From the NCBI GenBank assembly GCA_003022005.1, contig PXRQ01000048.1, forward strand, positions 1-29,602: DNA of 29,602 nt. The letters are read 5' to 3'. The notes beneath the pieces are model-generated. The model saw only the letters and a list, made by a program, of their open reading frames with translations. It searched no databases and was not told the DNA's origin. Numbering within the stretch: the first letter of the stretch is position 1; every line of letters begins with the position of its first letter. Source of the DNA: Halobacteriales archaeon QS_5_70_15. GTDB taxonomy: Archaea; Halobacteriota; Halobacteria; Halobacteriales; Haloarculaceae. Positions 1 to 7,846 of this stretch are shown in pieces. The position numbers and the translations under genes are program-made.

Positions 1-1
1 G

Positions 2-85
2 TTCTCAAATACGTTTTCGAACGCAGCACTGCCGACCGCAGAATCGTGGTTGCAAGCGTTCGCCGTCTGGTGGAATCGATGCTAA
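2..85 (+). CDS. possible C-terminal tail of an unidentified protein (perhaps a transposase), cut by the window edge
   Basis: One frame is open from the first bases to a TAA at 83-85 and gives a 27-residue tail containing ALPTAESWLQAFAVWWNRC. A Trp-rich helix like this, ending just before the stop, recalls the C-terminal end of short DDE-type haloarchaeal transposases, and the first 100 bases carry more A and T than the following genes. Both points are weak. A second frame is also open here, so this may be non-coding sequence. From 86 to 230 I see no gene. Confidence 0.2.
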   Translation, partial: FSNTFSNAALPTAESWLQAFAVWWNRC

Positions 86-230
86 AGCTAACACGACCGT
101 GGGCAGGTGTTCACACCGTGAGCGGCCGTCCATCGGGTAATGGGAAGGGGCCGGACGCTCACCGTTGTCGCACGTCCGCGACGACGGCCCGGCGATGACC
201 GGCCGTGGTCGGGACGAACGGGGAGATACG

Positions 231-524
231 ATGTCAGAGTCAACGACGGAACGAGACCACGAAGCGGTCGTACGACGGTACGTCGAGGAGGGCTACAACG
301 AGAAGGACCCGGCGGTGCTCCGGGAGACGATGACCGAGGCCATCGTCGTCCACGGACTGTTTGGGGCCGACGGGCCGGTGGAGGGCATCGAGGCGTACGG
401 GGAGTACGCCGCCACGCTCATGGGCGCGTTCCCCGACGCCGTCGGAGAGATACACGAGGTGGTCGCCACGGACGACCTCGGGATGCTGGAGGACCTGGGA
501 CTCATCGAGGCGCCCACACGGTGA
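231..524 (+). CDS. SnoaL-like ester cyclase family protein, internally shortened (97 aa)
   Basis: The start chosen is the ATG at 231, after which the protein reads MSESTTERDHEAVVRRYVEE; the upstream in-frame extension is Arg/Gly-rich and unconvincing. Residues 10-75 match the N-terminal half of SnoaL-like ester cyclases of the NTF2-like fold: the first helix with YNEKDPAVLRE, then VHGLFGADGPVEGIEAYGEY and GAFPDAVGEIHEVVA. The family then normally has about 45 residues of beta-strands before a final DxLGMLEQLGL-type helix. Here VVATDD runs straight into LGMLEDLGLIEAP, so those strands are missing and the protein is about 97 aa instead of 130-150. The reading frame is kept. It ends 7 nt before the acyl-CoA synthetase start, so the two are probably co-transcribed. 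The protein is unlikely to fold as a normal barrel and may be non-functional. Confidence 0.7.
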   Translation: MSESTTERDHEAVVRRYVEEGYNEKDPAVLRETMTEAIVVHGLFGADGPVEGIEAYGEYAATLMGAFPDAVGEIHEVVATDDLGMLEDLGLIEAPTR

Positions 525-531
525 TCCGGTG

Positions 532-2232
532 ATGGCGACCCAAGAACCCGCGCAGGCGGTCGAGCCGCGCATCGAGACCTACCGCTTCCACGAGCGGGAC
601 TGGGACGGCTACGAGGACCTGTACGAGAGCTTCGAGTGGGAGGTCCCGAGCCAGTTCAACGCGGCGACCTACTGCTGTGACCGGTGGGCCGAGGCCGACC
701 CCGACCACGTCGCGATCCGTGCTATCGAGGCCGGGGGGGACCGTGAGTACACCTACGGCGACCTGCGGTCGATGGCGAACCGGCTGGCGAACCACCTGCA
801 GGAACGGGGTATCGAGCGGGGGGACCGGGTCGGCGTCAGCGGCGCACAGAAGGTCGAGTTCGTCGCCGCCCACCTCGCGACCTGGAAGCTCGGGGCAGTG
901 ACGGTCCCGCTGAGCCCGCTGTTCGGGCCCGACGGGCTCGGCTACCGGCTCCGGGACAGCGGCGCGAGCGCGCTCGTCGCCGACGCGGCGGCGCTTTCGG
1001 CGCTCCGCGAGGTCCGCGATGACTGCGGGGACCTCGACGCCGTACTCACCGTGGACGGTGAACCGGAGGAGGGCGAGGCCGAGTTCCACGCGGCCATCGG
1101 AGACGAACCCGAGGAGTTCGAGACCCGGGACACAGGTGCCAACGAGCCGGCGGCCCTGCTCTACACGAGCGGGACGACCGGGCCGCCGAAGGGGACGGTC
1201 CACGCCCACCGGTTCCTGCTGGGGGCGCTCCCGGTGTACCTGACGGTCGGCTGGAACATGGACCCGCCACGGGACCGACCGATGTACTCGCCCGTGGAGT
1301 GGTCCTGGGTGGCGACGATGTACGTCGGCCTGCTGTCGAGCCTCTACTACGGGGGTTCGATCGTGGCCGACGCGGATCCCGAGCTCGACCCCGAACGCAC
1401 GCTCGACATCGTCGAGCGGCACGGGGTCGGGAACGTCTCCGGCCCGACGACGGTCTACCGGGTGCTGATGGGCGTGCCCGGGATCGAGCGCTACGACCTC
1501 TCGTCGCTAGAGGTCGCTGTCCAGGGCGGGGAGGCGCTCGGCCAGGAGGTCGTCGAGTGGCTCCGGGACGTGGCCGGGGACGTCGCCGTCCACGAGGGGT
1601 ACGGGCAGACGGAGGTGGGCGTCTTCGTCGGGGACTGCGAGGCGCTCGGCATCGAGCACCGGCCGGGACGGATGGGCAAGCCGCTACCCGGGTCGGAGGT
1701 CGCCGTCATCGACCCCCGGACGCCCGAACGGGTTCCCGATGGGGAGGTCGGCGAGATCGCCCTGCGGTACGAGGACGACCCGATGGCGTTCCTGGAGTAC
1801 TGGAACGAACCCGAGAGGACCGCCGCGGTGCGCGACGACGGCTGGCACCGTACCGGCGACCTGGGGACCCGCCGCGCCGACGGCTACCTCTCCTTCCACA
1901 GCCGGAAGGACGACGTCATCGTCACCTCCGGCTACCGCGTGGGGCCGGACGAGATCGAGGAGACGCTCGCCGGCCACGAGGCGGTCGCCGTCGCGAGCGT
2001 CATCGGCGTCCCCTACGGGGAGCGCGGGGAGGTACCCAAGGCGTTCGTCGTCCCGAGCGAGGGTCACGAGCCGGACGATGCCCTGCGTGGAGAGCTACAG
2101 GATCACGTCAACGAGCGGCTGGCGACGTACGGGTACCCGCGCGAACTCGAGTTCCTCGAGGAACTCCCGCGGACGACGACCGGGAAGGTCCGGAGACAGA
2201 GCCTCCGGGAGCGGGAGGGACTGACGGGGTAG
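532..2232 (+). CDS. AMP-forming acyl-CoA synthetase (acetyl/medium-chain acyl-CoA ligase family), 566 aa
   Basis: This is a full-length ANL-superfamily adenylating enzyme. It would activate a carboxylic acid with ATP to an acyl-adenylate and pass it to coenzyme A in the cytoplasm. The ATP-binding P-loop is at about residue 211 (YTSGTTGPPKGT), the adenine motif is GYGQTE, the ribose-binding TGDLG motif is present, the hinge region reads SGYRVGPDEIEETL, and the C-terminal catalytic lysine is K552 in RTTTGKVRR. The middle of the protein (GWNMDPPRDRPMYSPVEWSW) resembles the medium-chain/AcsM branch more than long-chain enzymes. The ATG at 532 lies 7 nt after the SnoaL-like gene, which implies one transcript. 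The exact substrate cannot be read from the sequence. The gene converges on the aminotransferase with a 64-nt gap. Confidence 0.9.
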   Translation: MATQEPAQAVEPRIETYRFHERDWDGYEDLYESFEWEVPSQFNAATYCCDRWAEADPDHVAIRAIEAGGDREYTYGDLRSMANRLANHLQERGIERGDRVGVSGAQKVEFVAAHLATWKLGAVTVPLSPLFGPDGLGYRLRDSGASALVADAAALSALREVRDDCGDLDAVLTVDGEPEEGEAEFHAAIGDEPEEFETRDTGANEPAALLYTSGTTGPPKGTVHAHRFLLGALPVYLTVGWNMDPPRDRPMYSPVEWSWVATMYVGLLSSLYYGGSIVADADPELDPERTLDIVERHGVGNVSGPTTVYRVLMGVPGIERYDLSSLEVAVQGGEALGQEVVEWLRDVAGDVAVHEGYGQTEVGVFVGDCEALGIEHRPGRMGKPLPGSEVAVIDPRTPERVPDGEVGEIALRYEDDPMAFLEYWNEPERTAAVRDDGWHRTGDLGTRRADGYLSFHSRKDDVIVTSGYRVGPDEIEETLAGHEAVAVASVIGVPYGERGEVPKAFVVPSEGHEPDDALRGELQDHVNERLATYGYPRELEFLEELPRTTTGKVRRQSLREREGLTG

Positions 2233-2296
2233 CGCGTCGTTCGAACCACTCGTGGAGGACCCGGAACGCCGCCCCTCCCGGCGCGGTCGAGCGACC

Positions 2297-3472
2297 CTAC
2301 TCCAGACGCGAGCGGGCGGCCTCGACACCCGCCCCGGGGTCGCACTCGAAGCCGGCGTCGTTCATCGCCTCGCCGACCGTGCGGACCCCCCGGAGCACCT
2401 GCTCGGGCGTGAGGTTCCCCATGTTCGAGACGCGGAAGATCTGCCCGCCGAGGTGGGCCTGCCCGCCGGAGATGGAGACGTTCCGCTCGGCGACGGCGCC
2501 GAAGAACGCGTCCGGGTCCTCCCGAACCACGTCGGGGAGTTCGATGGCCGTCAGCGTGTTCGACTTCACCGTCGCGCCCTCGGGGTTCGGGAACGCCTCG
2601 AGGCCGAGCGCGTCGAACCCGTCGCGGAACGCCCGGGACTGGCGGTGGTGTCGTTCGATCCGGAACGGCATCCCCTCCTCGCGTATCTCCTCGACGGCGA
2701 CCGCGAGCCCCCGGAACAGCGGCACCGCGCTCGTGAACGGCGTCTGGTGCCCCTCGGCCTTCCGGAGGTGCCAGTCGAGGTCTTCGTAGAAGGGTGCGCC
2801 CTCGCCGTCGAAGCGCTCGGCCGCCCGGTCGGTGACGTACATCGCGCTCGTCCCCGGGGGGGCCGCGAGCGCCTTCTGGGCGTCGGTGATCGCGACGTCG
2901 ACGTCCCAGTCGTCGATGCAGAAGGCGTCGCCGCCGATGGAGGTGACGCCGTCGACGACGAACGCCGCGTCGTGTTCGCGGGCGATCCGGCCCACGCCGG
3001 AGACGGGGTTCAACAGCCCGGTGGACGTCTCGTTATGGACCATCGCCACGAGGTCCGTGTCGTCGGTGATCGCCGCCGCGACCTCGTCCATGTCGAACGA
3101 CTCGCCCCAGTCGACCTCGACCGGTTTCGCACGGGCGTGGCGCTCGGCGATGCGCGTGAACCGGCGGCCGAACTTCCCGTTGACCAGCGTCACCACCTCC
3201 CCCTCCCCGGTGGTGAGGTTCGCCACCGCCGCCTCCATCCCCATCGTGGCCGTCCCGTTGAGTATCAGGGAGGTGCCGTCGCTCGCCGTCGGCCGCTCGT
3301 TCGGCGTCGAGCGGGTGAACACGTAGTCCAGCCCCTCCTGGGCCCGCCGGTAGATGTCCTCGAACTCGGCCGACCGGTGCGAGACCATCCGCCCGTCCAT
3401 CGACCGCCGCACCGCGTCCGACAGCGGGACGGGCCCGGGGTTTAGGAGCAGGAAGTCGTCCGTGTCGCTCAT
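2297..3472 (-). CDS. PLP-dependent class V aminotransferase (serine/alanine-glyoxylate aminotransferase type), 391 aa
   Basis: The protein starts MSDTDDFLLLNPGPVPLSDAV, a typical opening for the alanine-glyoxylate/serine-pyruvate aminotransferase group in class V of the PLP enzymes. The glycine-rich NGTATMGMEAAVANL segment binds the cofactor phosphate, VVDGVTS at about 172-178 carries the Asp that contacts the pyridine ring, and K200 in TDAQKALAAPPG should form the Schiff base. The length is normal for the family. A longer upstream reading frame exists but adds only low-quality sequence, and a TATA-like element (complement of 3497-3505) sits 25-33 nt upstream of the chosen ATG, supporting a leaderless start here. 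The amino donor could be alanine, serine or aspartate, since family members differ and the sequence does not decide. Confidence 0.9.
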   Translation of the reverse strand: MSDTDDFLLLNPGPVPLSDAVRRSMDGRMVSHRSAEFEDIYRRAQEGLDYVFTRSTPNERPTASDGTSLILNGTATMGMEAAVANLTTGEGEVVTLVNGKFGRRFTRIAERHARAKPVEVDWGESFDMDEVAAAITDDTDLVAMVHNETSTGLLNPVSGVGRIAREHDAAFVVDGVTSIGGDAFCIDDWDVDVAITDAQKALAAPPGTSAMYVTDRAAERFDGEGAPFYEDLDWHLRKAEGHQTPFTSAVPLFRGLAVAVEEIREEGMPFRIERHHRQSRAFRDGFDALGLEAFPNPEGATVKSNTLTAIELPDVVREDPDAFFGAVAERNVSISGGQAHLGGQIFRVSNMGNLTPEQVLRGVRTVGEAMNDAGFECDPGAGVEAARSRLE

Positions 3473-3496
3473 ACGCGACCTCTGCGTCCCCGGGGG

Positions 3497-3505
3497 GATA
3501 AGCCT
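3497..3505 (-). promoter_or_regulatory. TATA-like promoter element of the class V aminotransferase
   Basis: On the minus strand the bases read GGCTTATCC, 25-33 nt before the ATG, the spacing expected for leaderless haloarchaeal transcripts. Confidence 0.45.
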
Positions 3506-3566
3506 CGCCGTTCCGTGCGAACCGCTCCACGGTCCCGGCGGTATTCGGGTGCTAACGACCACCACG

Positions 3567-3574
3567 GTTAAGCG
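3567..3574 (+). promoter_or_regulatory. TATA-like promoter element of the 113-aa hypothetical protein
   Basis: GGTTAAGC lies 23-30 nt upstream of the ATG at 3597, consistent with a leaderless haloarchaeal promoter. Confidence 0.4.
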
Positions 3575-3596
3575 TCGTCTCCGACAACCCGGCGGT

Positions 3597-3938
3597 ATGG
3601 GGTCGACCGTCGACCGCGTGTGGACCGACGTTCGGGACCGCGTCGGCGAGGACCTCCGTGATCGGTACACCCGCCGCGAGGACCGGGCCATCGTCGACGA
3701 CACCGCCGTCCGGCAGCTCGGGCTGTTCGACACCGAGCGCCGGTTCGAGGCCGGGGAGCTCGAGGCGAACGTCCACGTCTTCGAGGAGGCGTGGATCATC
3801 GCGTGGCCGGACGACCTCCCGAGCAGGTCCGGCCTCATCGTCTCGACCGAGCGCGACGGCGACGTCGCGACCGTCGGGGACGTCGAGTGGTGTCTCGACT
3901 ACCTGAACGGGGAGGTCGACCCGTCGCTCGACCGCTGA
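3597..3938 (+). CDS. conserved haloarchaeal hypothetical protein, 113 aa
   Basis: The ATG at 3597 gives a 113-residue acidic, soluble protein beginning MGSTVDRVWTDVRDRVGEDL. It has an N-terminal amphipathic helix, a central FDTERRFEAGELEANVHVFEEAW segment and a C-terminal GDVEWCLDYLNGEVD. It has no signal peptide, membrane segment or metal-binding cysteine cluster. The layout, with a charged helix followed by a small alpha/beta part with WIIAWPDD, resembles uncharacterised haloarchaeal protein families, but I do not recognise a named domain. A longer in-frame extension upstream lacks acidic bias and overlaps the aminotransferase promoter, so it was not used. The gene sits 63 nt before ligA on the same strand and could be co-transcribed with it. 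Confidence 0.75.
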   Translation: MGSTVDRVWTDVRDRVGEDLRDRYTRREDRAIVDDTAVRQLGLFDTERRFEAGELEANVHVFEEAWIIAWPDDLPSRSGLIVSTERDGDVATVGDVEWCLDYLNGEVDPSLDR

Positions 3939-4001
3939 GCGACGAGCGAGCCGCGCCCGCAACCGGCCCGTTTTTGACCGCCCCGCACCCGAGGTCCGGT
4001 G

Positions 4002-6098
4002 ATGAGCGAGTCCTCCGAGTCCGGGGCGCCCGCGGTGGACAACCCCTACGTCTGGGATCCCCCGACCGAGTTCGAGCCGGTCGCGGAACTCGACCGCGAG
4101 GCCGCCGAGGCGCAGGCCGAGCGGCTCCGCGAGGCGATCCGGTTCCACGACCGCCGCTACTACCAGGAGGCCGACCCGGTGATCGACGACCGCACGTACG
4201 ACCGGCTGTTCGACCGCCTCGAGGAGCTGGAGGAGGCCTTCGACCTCGACACCGAGGGGTCGCCGACCGAGCGGGTGGCCGGCGAGCCCCTGGACGAACT
4301 CGAGTCCGTCGAGCACGTCGCGCCGATGCTCTCGGTCGACTCCTCCGGAGAGCCCGACGGGGTCAGGGAGTTCGACGACCGCGTGCGGCGGGCTCTCGAG
4401 GGCGCCGACCGGGACGGCGAGCTCCGGTACGTCTGCGAGCCGAAGTTCGACGGCGTGAGCGTCGAGGTGATCTACGAGGAGGGCGTCTACGAGCGGGCGG
4501 CGACCCGCGGGGACGGCGAGGTCGGCGACGACATCACGCGGAACGTCCGAACCGTCGGATCGGTCCCCGGCCGGCTCGCGGGCGACCACCCGGAGTTCCT
4601 CGCGGTCCGCGGGGAGCTGTTCATGCCCCGGGACGCGTTCCAGGCGTACAACCGCGAACTGGTCGAGCGGGGCGAGGAGCCGTTCGCCAACCCCCGGAAC
4701 GCCACCGCGGGGACCGTCCGCCAGCTCGACCCGGGCGTGGTCGCCGAGCGGCCGCTCGACTGTTTCTTCTTCGACGTGCTCGACTCCTCCGTCGAGTTCG
4801 AGAGCCACTGGGAGCGCCACCGGACGCTGCCCGAGTGGGGGCTACACGTCGACGACCGGGTCGAGCGGGTCGAGGACGTCGAGGCGGCCATCGACTACCG
4901 CGACGACCTGCTCGCCGAGCGCGACGCCCTCGACTACGAGGTCGACGGAGTAGTTATAAAGGTCGACGGCTACGACGCCTGCGAGGCGCTCGGGTCGACC
5001 TCGCGGGCGCCCCGGTGGGCGTTCGCCTACAAGTTCCCCGCCCGCTCGGAGGAGACGACCGTCCGGGGGATCGCCGTCCAGGTCGGCCGCACCGGTCGGC
5101 TGACGCCGGTCGCGCTGCTCGACCCCGTCGAGGTCGGGGGCGTCACCGTCTCCCGGGCGACGCTCCACAACCCCGAGCAGATCGCCGAACTCGACGTGAA
5201 CGTGGGCGACCGGGTGCAGGTGCTCAGGTCGGGCGACGTCATCCCCTACGTCGAGGAGGTGGTCGAGAAGAACAGCGAGGGCCACTTCGAGTTCCCCGAG
5301 CTCTGTCCGGTCTGTGGTTCGGCGGTCGAGCACGACGGCCCGCTCGCGTTCTGTACCGGCGGGGTGGCCTGCGACGCGCAGCTCCAGCGGGCCATCGAGC
5401 ACTACGCCTCCCGGAACGCGCTCGACATCGAGGGGCTCGGCGAGAGGAGGGTCGACCAGCTGCTCGAGGCGGGGCTGATCGAGCGGCTGCCCGACCTCTA
5501 CGAGCTCGACCGTGAGGAGCTCGCCGAACTCGAGGGGTGGGGCGAGACGAGCGCGGACAACCTGATCGGGGAACTCGAGCGGTCGCGCGAGCCCGAGCTC
5601 GCGGACGTCCTCGTCGCCATCGGCGTCCCCGAGGTTGGGCCGACGGTCGCCCGCGACCTCGCCCGGCACTTCGGCTCGTTCGGCGCCGTCCGCGAGGCCC
5701 CCCGCGAGGAGCTCCGGGAGGTCGAGGGGATCGGCGAGGTGGTCGCCGACGAGATACGGGAGTTCTTCGACTCCGAGCGCAATCGGGAGGTCCTCGCAGG
5801 GCTGCTCGAGCACGTCGACCCACGGGAGGTCGACGCCGAGACCGGCGACGCGCTCGAGGGGCTGACGTTCGTGTTCACGGGCGCGCTCGAGGGGTACACC
5901 CGGAGCGAGGCGGAGGAGCTCGTCGAGCGCAACGGCGGATCGGCCACCTCGAGCGTCTCGGGCAACACGGATTACCTCGTCGTCGGTGAGAACCCCGGAG
6001 GATCCAAGCTCGACGACGCCGACGCCGAGGAGGTCCCGGTTCTGGACCGGGAGGGGTTCGAGGAACTGCTCGAGGAACCGAGGGTCGAGCTCGAGTGA
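4002..6098 (+). CDS. ligA: NAD+-dependent DNA ligase (LigA/LigN), 698 aa
   Basis: This enzyme seals nicks in duplex DNA using NAD+ as the adenylate donor. The order of domains is standard. An N-terminal Ia domain (about 30-75) has the NMN-binding pattern RYYQEADPVIDDRTYDRL. The adenylation domain has the nucleophile K148 in EPKFDGVSV and the RGDGEVGDDITRN motif. An OB domain follows, then a four-cysteine zinc finger (C435, C438, C451, C457), helix-hairpin-helix repeats (about 470-610) and a BRCT domain from about 617 with FVFTGALEGYTRSEAE. The length matches the family. A GTG one codon earlier is possible, but the ATG at 4002 is preferred. In haloarchaea this bacterial-type ligase coexists with an ATP-dependent archaeal ligase and is regarded as an ancient transfer from bacteria. 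Confidence 0.97.
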   Translation: MSESSESGAPAVDNPYVWDPPTEFEPVAELDREAAEAQAERLREAIRFHDRRYYQEADPVIDDRTYDRLFDRLEELEEAFDLDTEGSPTERVAGEPLDELESVEHVAPMLSVDSSGEPDGVREFDDRVRRALEGADRDGELRYVCEPKFDGVSVEVIYEEGVYERAATRGDGEVGDDITRNVRTVGSVPGRLAGDHPEFLAVRGELFMPRDAFQAYNRELVERGEEPFANPRNATAGTVRQLDPGVVAERPLDCFFFDVLDSSVEFESHWERHRTLPEWGLHVDDRVERVEDVEAAIDYRDDLLAERDALDYEVDGVVIKVDGYDACEALGSTSRAPRWAFAYKFPARSEETTVRGIAVQVGRTGRLTPVALLDPVEVGGVTVSRATLHNPEQIAELDVNVGDRVQVLRSGDVIPYVEEVVEKNSEGHFEFPELCPVCGSAVEHDGPLAFCTGGVACDAQLQRAIEHYASRNALDIEGLGERRVDQLLEAGLIERLPDLYELDREELAELEGWGETSADNLIGELERSREPELADVLVAIGVPEVGPTVARDLARHFGSFGAVREAPREELREVEGIGEVVADEIREFFDSERNREVLAGLLEHVDPREVDAETGDALEGLTFVFTGALEGYTRSEAEELVERNGGSATSSVSGNTDYLVVGENPGGSKLDDADAEEVPVLDREGFEELLEEPRVELE

Positions 6099-6293
6099 GC
6101 GGCTGGCGGACGCAGCGACCCCCGGTTCCCGGTCCGCCGTCCACGGCGGCACCGCTCCGGAGCGGCGATGGTATCCGTCGGTCCGGTGGGTGACGGTCGA
6201 CGCCGCGGGCCCCTACCGACCGTCACGGGTACGGATCGGGAGGAGCGCAGAACGGAGGGCTGCGGGACGGGGACGGGGCGGAACCGCGAGGGT

Positions 6294-6452
6294 CTATCGG
6301 TCGATGTCGAGTTCGCCCTGGAGTTCGTCGAGCCAGCCCGAGTCCGAGAGCTCCTCCAGGCGCTCCTGGAAGTGGTCCTCGCAGAGGCCGACCTTCACCA
6401 GGTCCTTCTCGACGGCGACGGCCGCCTCGCGGTCGCAGTAGTGACACTGCAT
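6294..6452 (-). CDS. small zinc-binding haloarchaeal protein (DUF6757-like), 52 aa
   Basis: The protein reads MQCHYCDREAAVAVEKD at its start, with C3, C6, C24 and H27 arranged as CxxC-17-CxxH. That spacing suggests a small treble-clef or zinc-ribbon fold. The C-terminal half is an acidic helix (ERLEELSDSGWLDELQGEL). It matches my memory of the haloarchaeal family DUF6757, which has no assigned function. The gene stands alone on the minus strand between ligA and the PHP phosphoesterase and is separated from the latter by 57 nt, so the PHP gene, which lies upstream of neither in the same direction without a gap, is not clearly in one operon with it. The 195 nt between ligA and this gene contain GC-rich inverted repeats but no gene. 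Confidence 0.8.
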   Translation of the reverse strand: MQCHYCDREAAVAVEKDLVKVGLCEDHFQERLEELSDSGWLDELQGELDIDR

Positions 6453-6509
6453 GACGGCTCTTCAACCCCACCGGGTTTGAACCCTGCGGCTCCGTCGGGC
6501 GTCGACCCC

Positions 6510-7295
6510 TCAGAGCGCCAGTTCGCCGCGGAACCGTCGGTACGCGTCCCGGTCGAGCCCCGCCCGCCCGAGCCGGCCGTCGTGGGCGTCGGACCCGCCC
6601 GTCGGGACGAGCGCGTGCCGGTCGACGGCCCGGTCGATGGCGGCGACGTCGGGCCCGCGGTCGTACGGGTACCACCGCTCGACGGCGCCGACGCGGGGGT
6701 CCGAACACAGCTCGAGCGCCGCGCCGGGGTCGGGGTAGCGGAACGGGTGGGCGAGCCCGACGAGCCCGCACGCCCCGGAGAGCAGGTCCAGTCCCCGGTC
6801 GAACGAGGGGATCTCGCGGGCGACGTAGCAGGGGCCGTCGTCGCCGATGAGCTCGGCGAACGCGTCGTCGTAGTCGTACGGCGCGTCGCTGCGCTCGACG
6901 GCGCGGGCGACGTGCGGTCGGCCCACCCCCGCCGAGAGGTCGACCGCGAGGTCGACGCCGAGGCGGTCCTCGATACACTCGACGATGGCCCGGCCGCGCT
7001 CGACCCGGTCGGCCTGGAGGCGCCCGATCCCCTCGACGAGCGCGTCCGTACGACGGGCGCCATAGCCCAGGAGGTCGACACGGAACGCCCCGGCGTCGAC
7101 CCGGAGCTCGATGCCGTGGACGACGGTGATCCCCTCGAGGTGCCCGACGGGCGTCGGGAGGTCGGGGTGGAGGCGGTCGTGGTCGGTGACACAGACCGCC
7201 CGCACGCCCGCCCGCTCGGCGGCCGCGGGGACGTCGGCGAGAGACATCGAGCCGTCGGAGTTCGTCGTGTGCACGTGGAGGTCGGCGACGACCAT
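6510..7295 (-). CDS. PHP-domain metal-dependent phosphoesterase, 261 aa
   Basis: The protein belongs to the polymerase-and-histidinol-phosphatase (PHP) family, a TIM-like barrel that binds two or three metal ions and hydrolyses phosphoesters. All the usual metal motifs are visible: DLHVHTTNSDG at residues 5-15, VTDHD at about 36-40, HGIEL with the bridging Glu at about 60-64, LAHPFRY at about 175-181, and GGSDAHDG near the C-terminus. There is no fused polymerase, kinase or helicase domain, so it is a stand-alone PHP protein, possibly acting on nucleotides or short oligonucleotides as characterised stand-alone members do. The start at MVVADLHVH places the first motif directly at the N-terminus, which is normal for the family. 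The minus-strand small zinc protein gene lies 57 nt downstream. Confidence 0.88.
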   Translation of the reverse strand: MVVADLHVHTTNSDGSMSLADVPAAAERAGVRAVCVTDHDRLHPDLPTPVGHLEGITVVHGIELRVDAGAFRVDLLGYGARRTDALVEGIGRLQADRVERGRAIVECIEDRLGVDLAVDLSAGVGRPHVARAVERSDAPYDYDDAFAELIGDDGPCYVAREIPSFDRGLDLLSGACGLVGLAHPFRYPDPGAALELCSDPRVGAVERWYPYDRGPDVAAIDRAVDRHALVPTGGSDAHDGRLGRAGLDRDAYRRFRGELAL

Positions 7296-7416
7296 ACGCC
7301 ACGCAGGGGCGGTCCCGGCAAACAGGTTGGGGGACCGGCGGGAGTGCCCGGACCGGCGAGAGGCGGGGATCGACCCGAGCGCGGCTCCGGAGGGCGGTCA
7401 CGCGTACCGCTACCGC

Positions 7417-7430
7417 GGTCATTAATGACC
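7417..7430. promoter_or_regulatory. perfect 14-nt palindrome overlapping the TATA region of the 114-aa protein
   Basis: GGTCATTAATGACC is identical to its own reverse complement. Its AT-rich centre ends 17 nt before the ATG at 7448, roughly where a leaderless TATA box should be. A dimeric repressor bound here would block TBP/TFB. Confidence 0.45.
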
Positions 7431-7447
7431 CTGAAAGACTCTAGGTC

Positions 7448-7792
7448 ATGGGGGAGAATCCGACCAGAAAGTTCATTAAGGATCTCGGACTCTCACGGTT
7501 TACGATGCGATTCATGGCAGACCTGGAGGCGAAGCTGGACGCCCACAGCTACCCCGCGACCAACGAGGAGCTCATCGAGGCCTACGGCGAAACCGTGCTC
7601 GAGTTCCAGGACGGCTCCGAGACGTTCGCGGAGGCGCTGAGCCGCCTCGGCGAGGACACCTACGAGGACAGCGAGAGCGCCCGGCTGGCGGCCTGGCAGG
7701 CGGTCTCGAGCGGCGCCGTCGGCCGCGTCGGTTACTCCGACCGCGACGCCCCCTGCATCGGCGAGTCCGGGCCCGAGCAGGTCTCGTTCTGA
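7448..7792 (+). CDS. haloarchaeal hypothetical protein, DUF5789/DUF2795-like, 114 aa
   Basis: The protein starts MGENPTRKFIKDLGLSRF and contains FMADLEAKLDAHSYPATNEELIEAYGETVLEF, which has the small helical layout (a short helix, YPATxxELIEAYG, then a helix) I associate with the haloarchaeal DUF5789 and DUF2795 families of small, probably nucleic-acid-associated or regulatory proteins. That link is from memory and only moderate. The C-terminal half (ARLAAWQAVSSGAVGRVGYSDRDAPCIGE) is Ala/Gly-rich. There are no membrane segments. The ATG at 7448 follows closely on an AT-rich palindrome at 7417-7430, so the transcript is probably leaderless and the palindrome may be an operator. The DUF1684 gene follows 54 nt downstream on the same strand. 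Confidence 0.75.
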   Translation: MGENPTRKFIKDLGLSRFTMRFMADLEAKLDAHSYPATNEELIEAYGETVLEFQDGSETFAEALSRLGEDTYEDSESARLAAWQAVSSGAVGRVGYSDRDAPCIGESGPEQVSF

Positions 7793-7846
7793 GCGCCGGT
7801 CGGGCGCCCTCCCAACGGTCCTCTTCGGCGAACCCCTACGGCCCCC

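Noticed and set aside
3791..5515. Very long plus-strand frame of Arg/Gly/Pro-rich protein overlapping ligA
   Set aside because: It is a shadow of ligA created by high GC; it lacks acidic bias and any domain, while the ligA frame has every catalytic motif.
6099..6293. Hairpin-like GC-rich repeats after ligA as a terminator
   Set aside because: The repeats are imperfect and there is no T-rich tail; archaeal terminators are usually T-runs, so this was not called.
6223..7422. 399-codon minus-strand frame over the PHP gene
   Set aside because: Arg/Pro-rich shadow; the PHP frame has all the metal-binding motifs.
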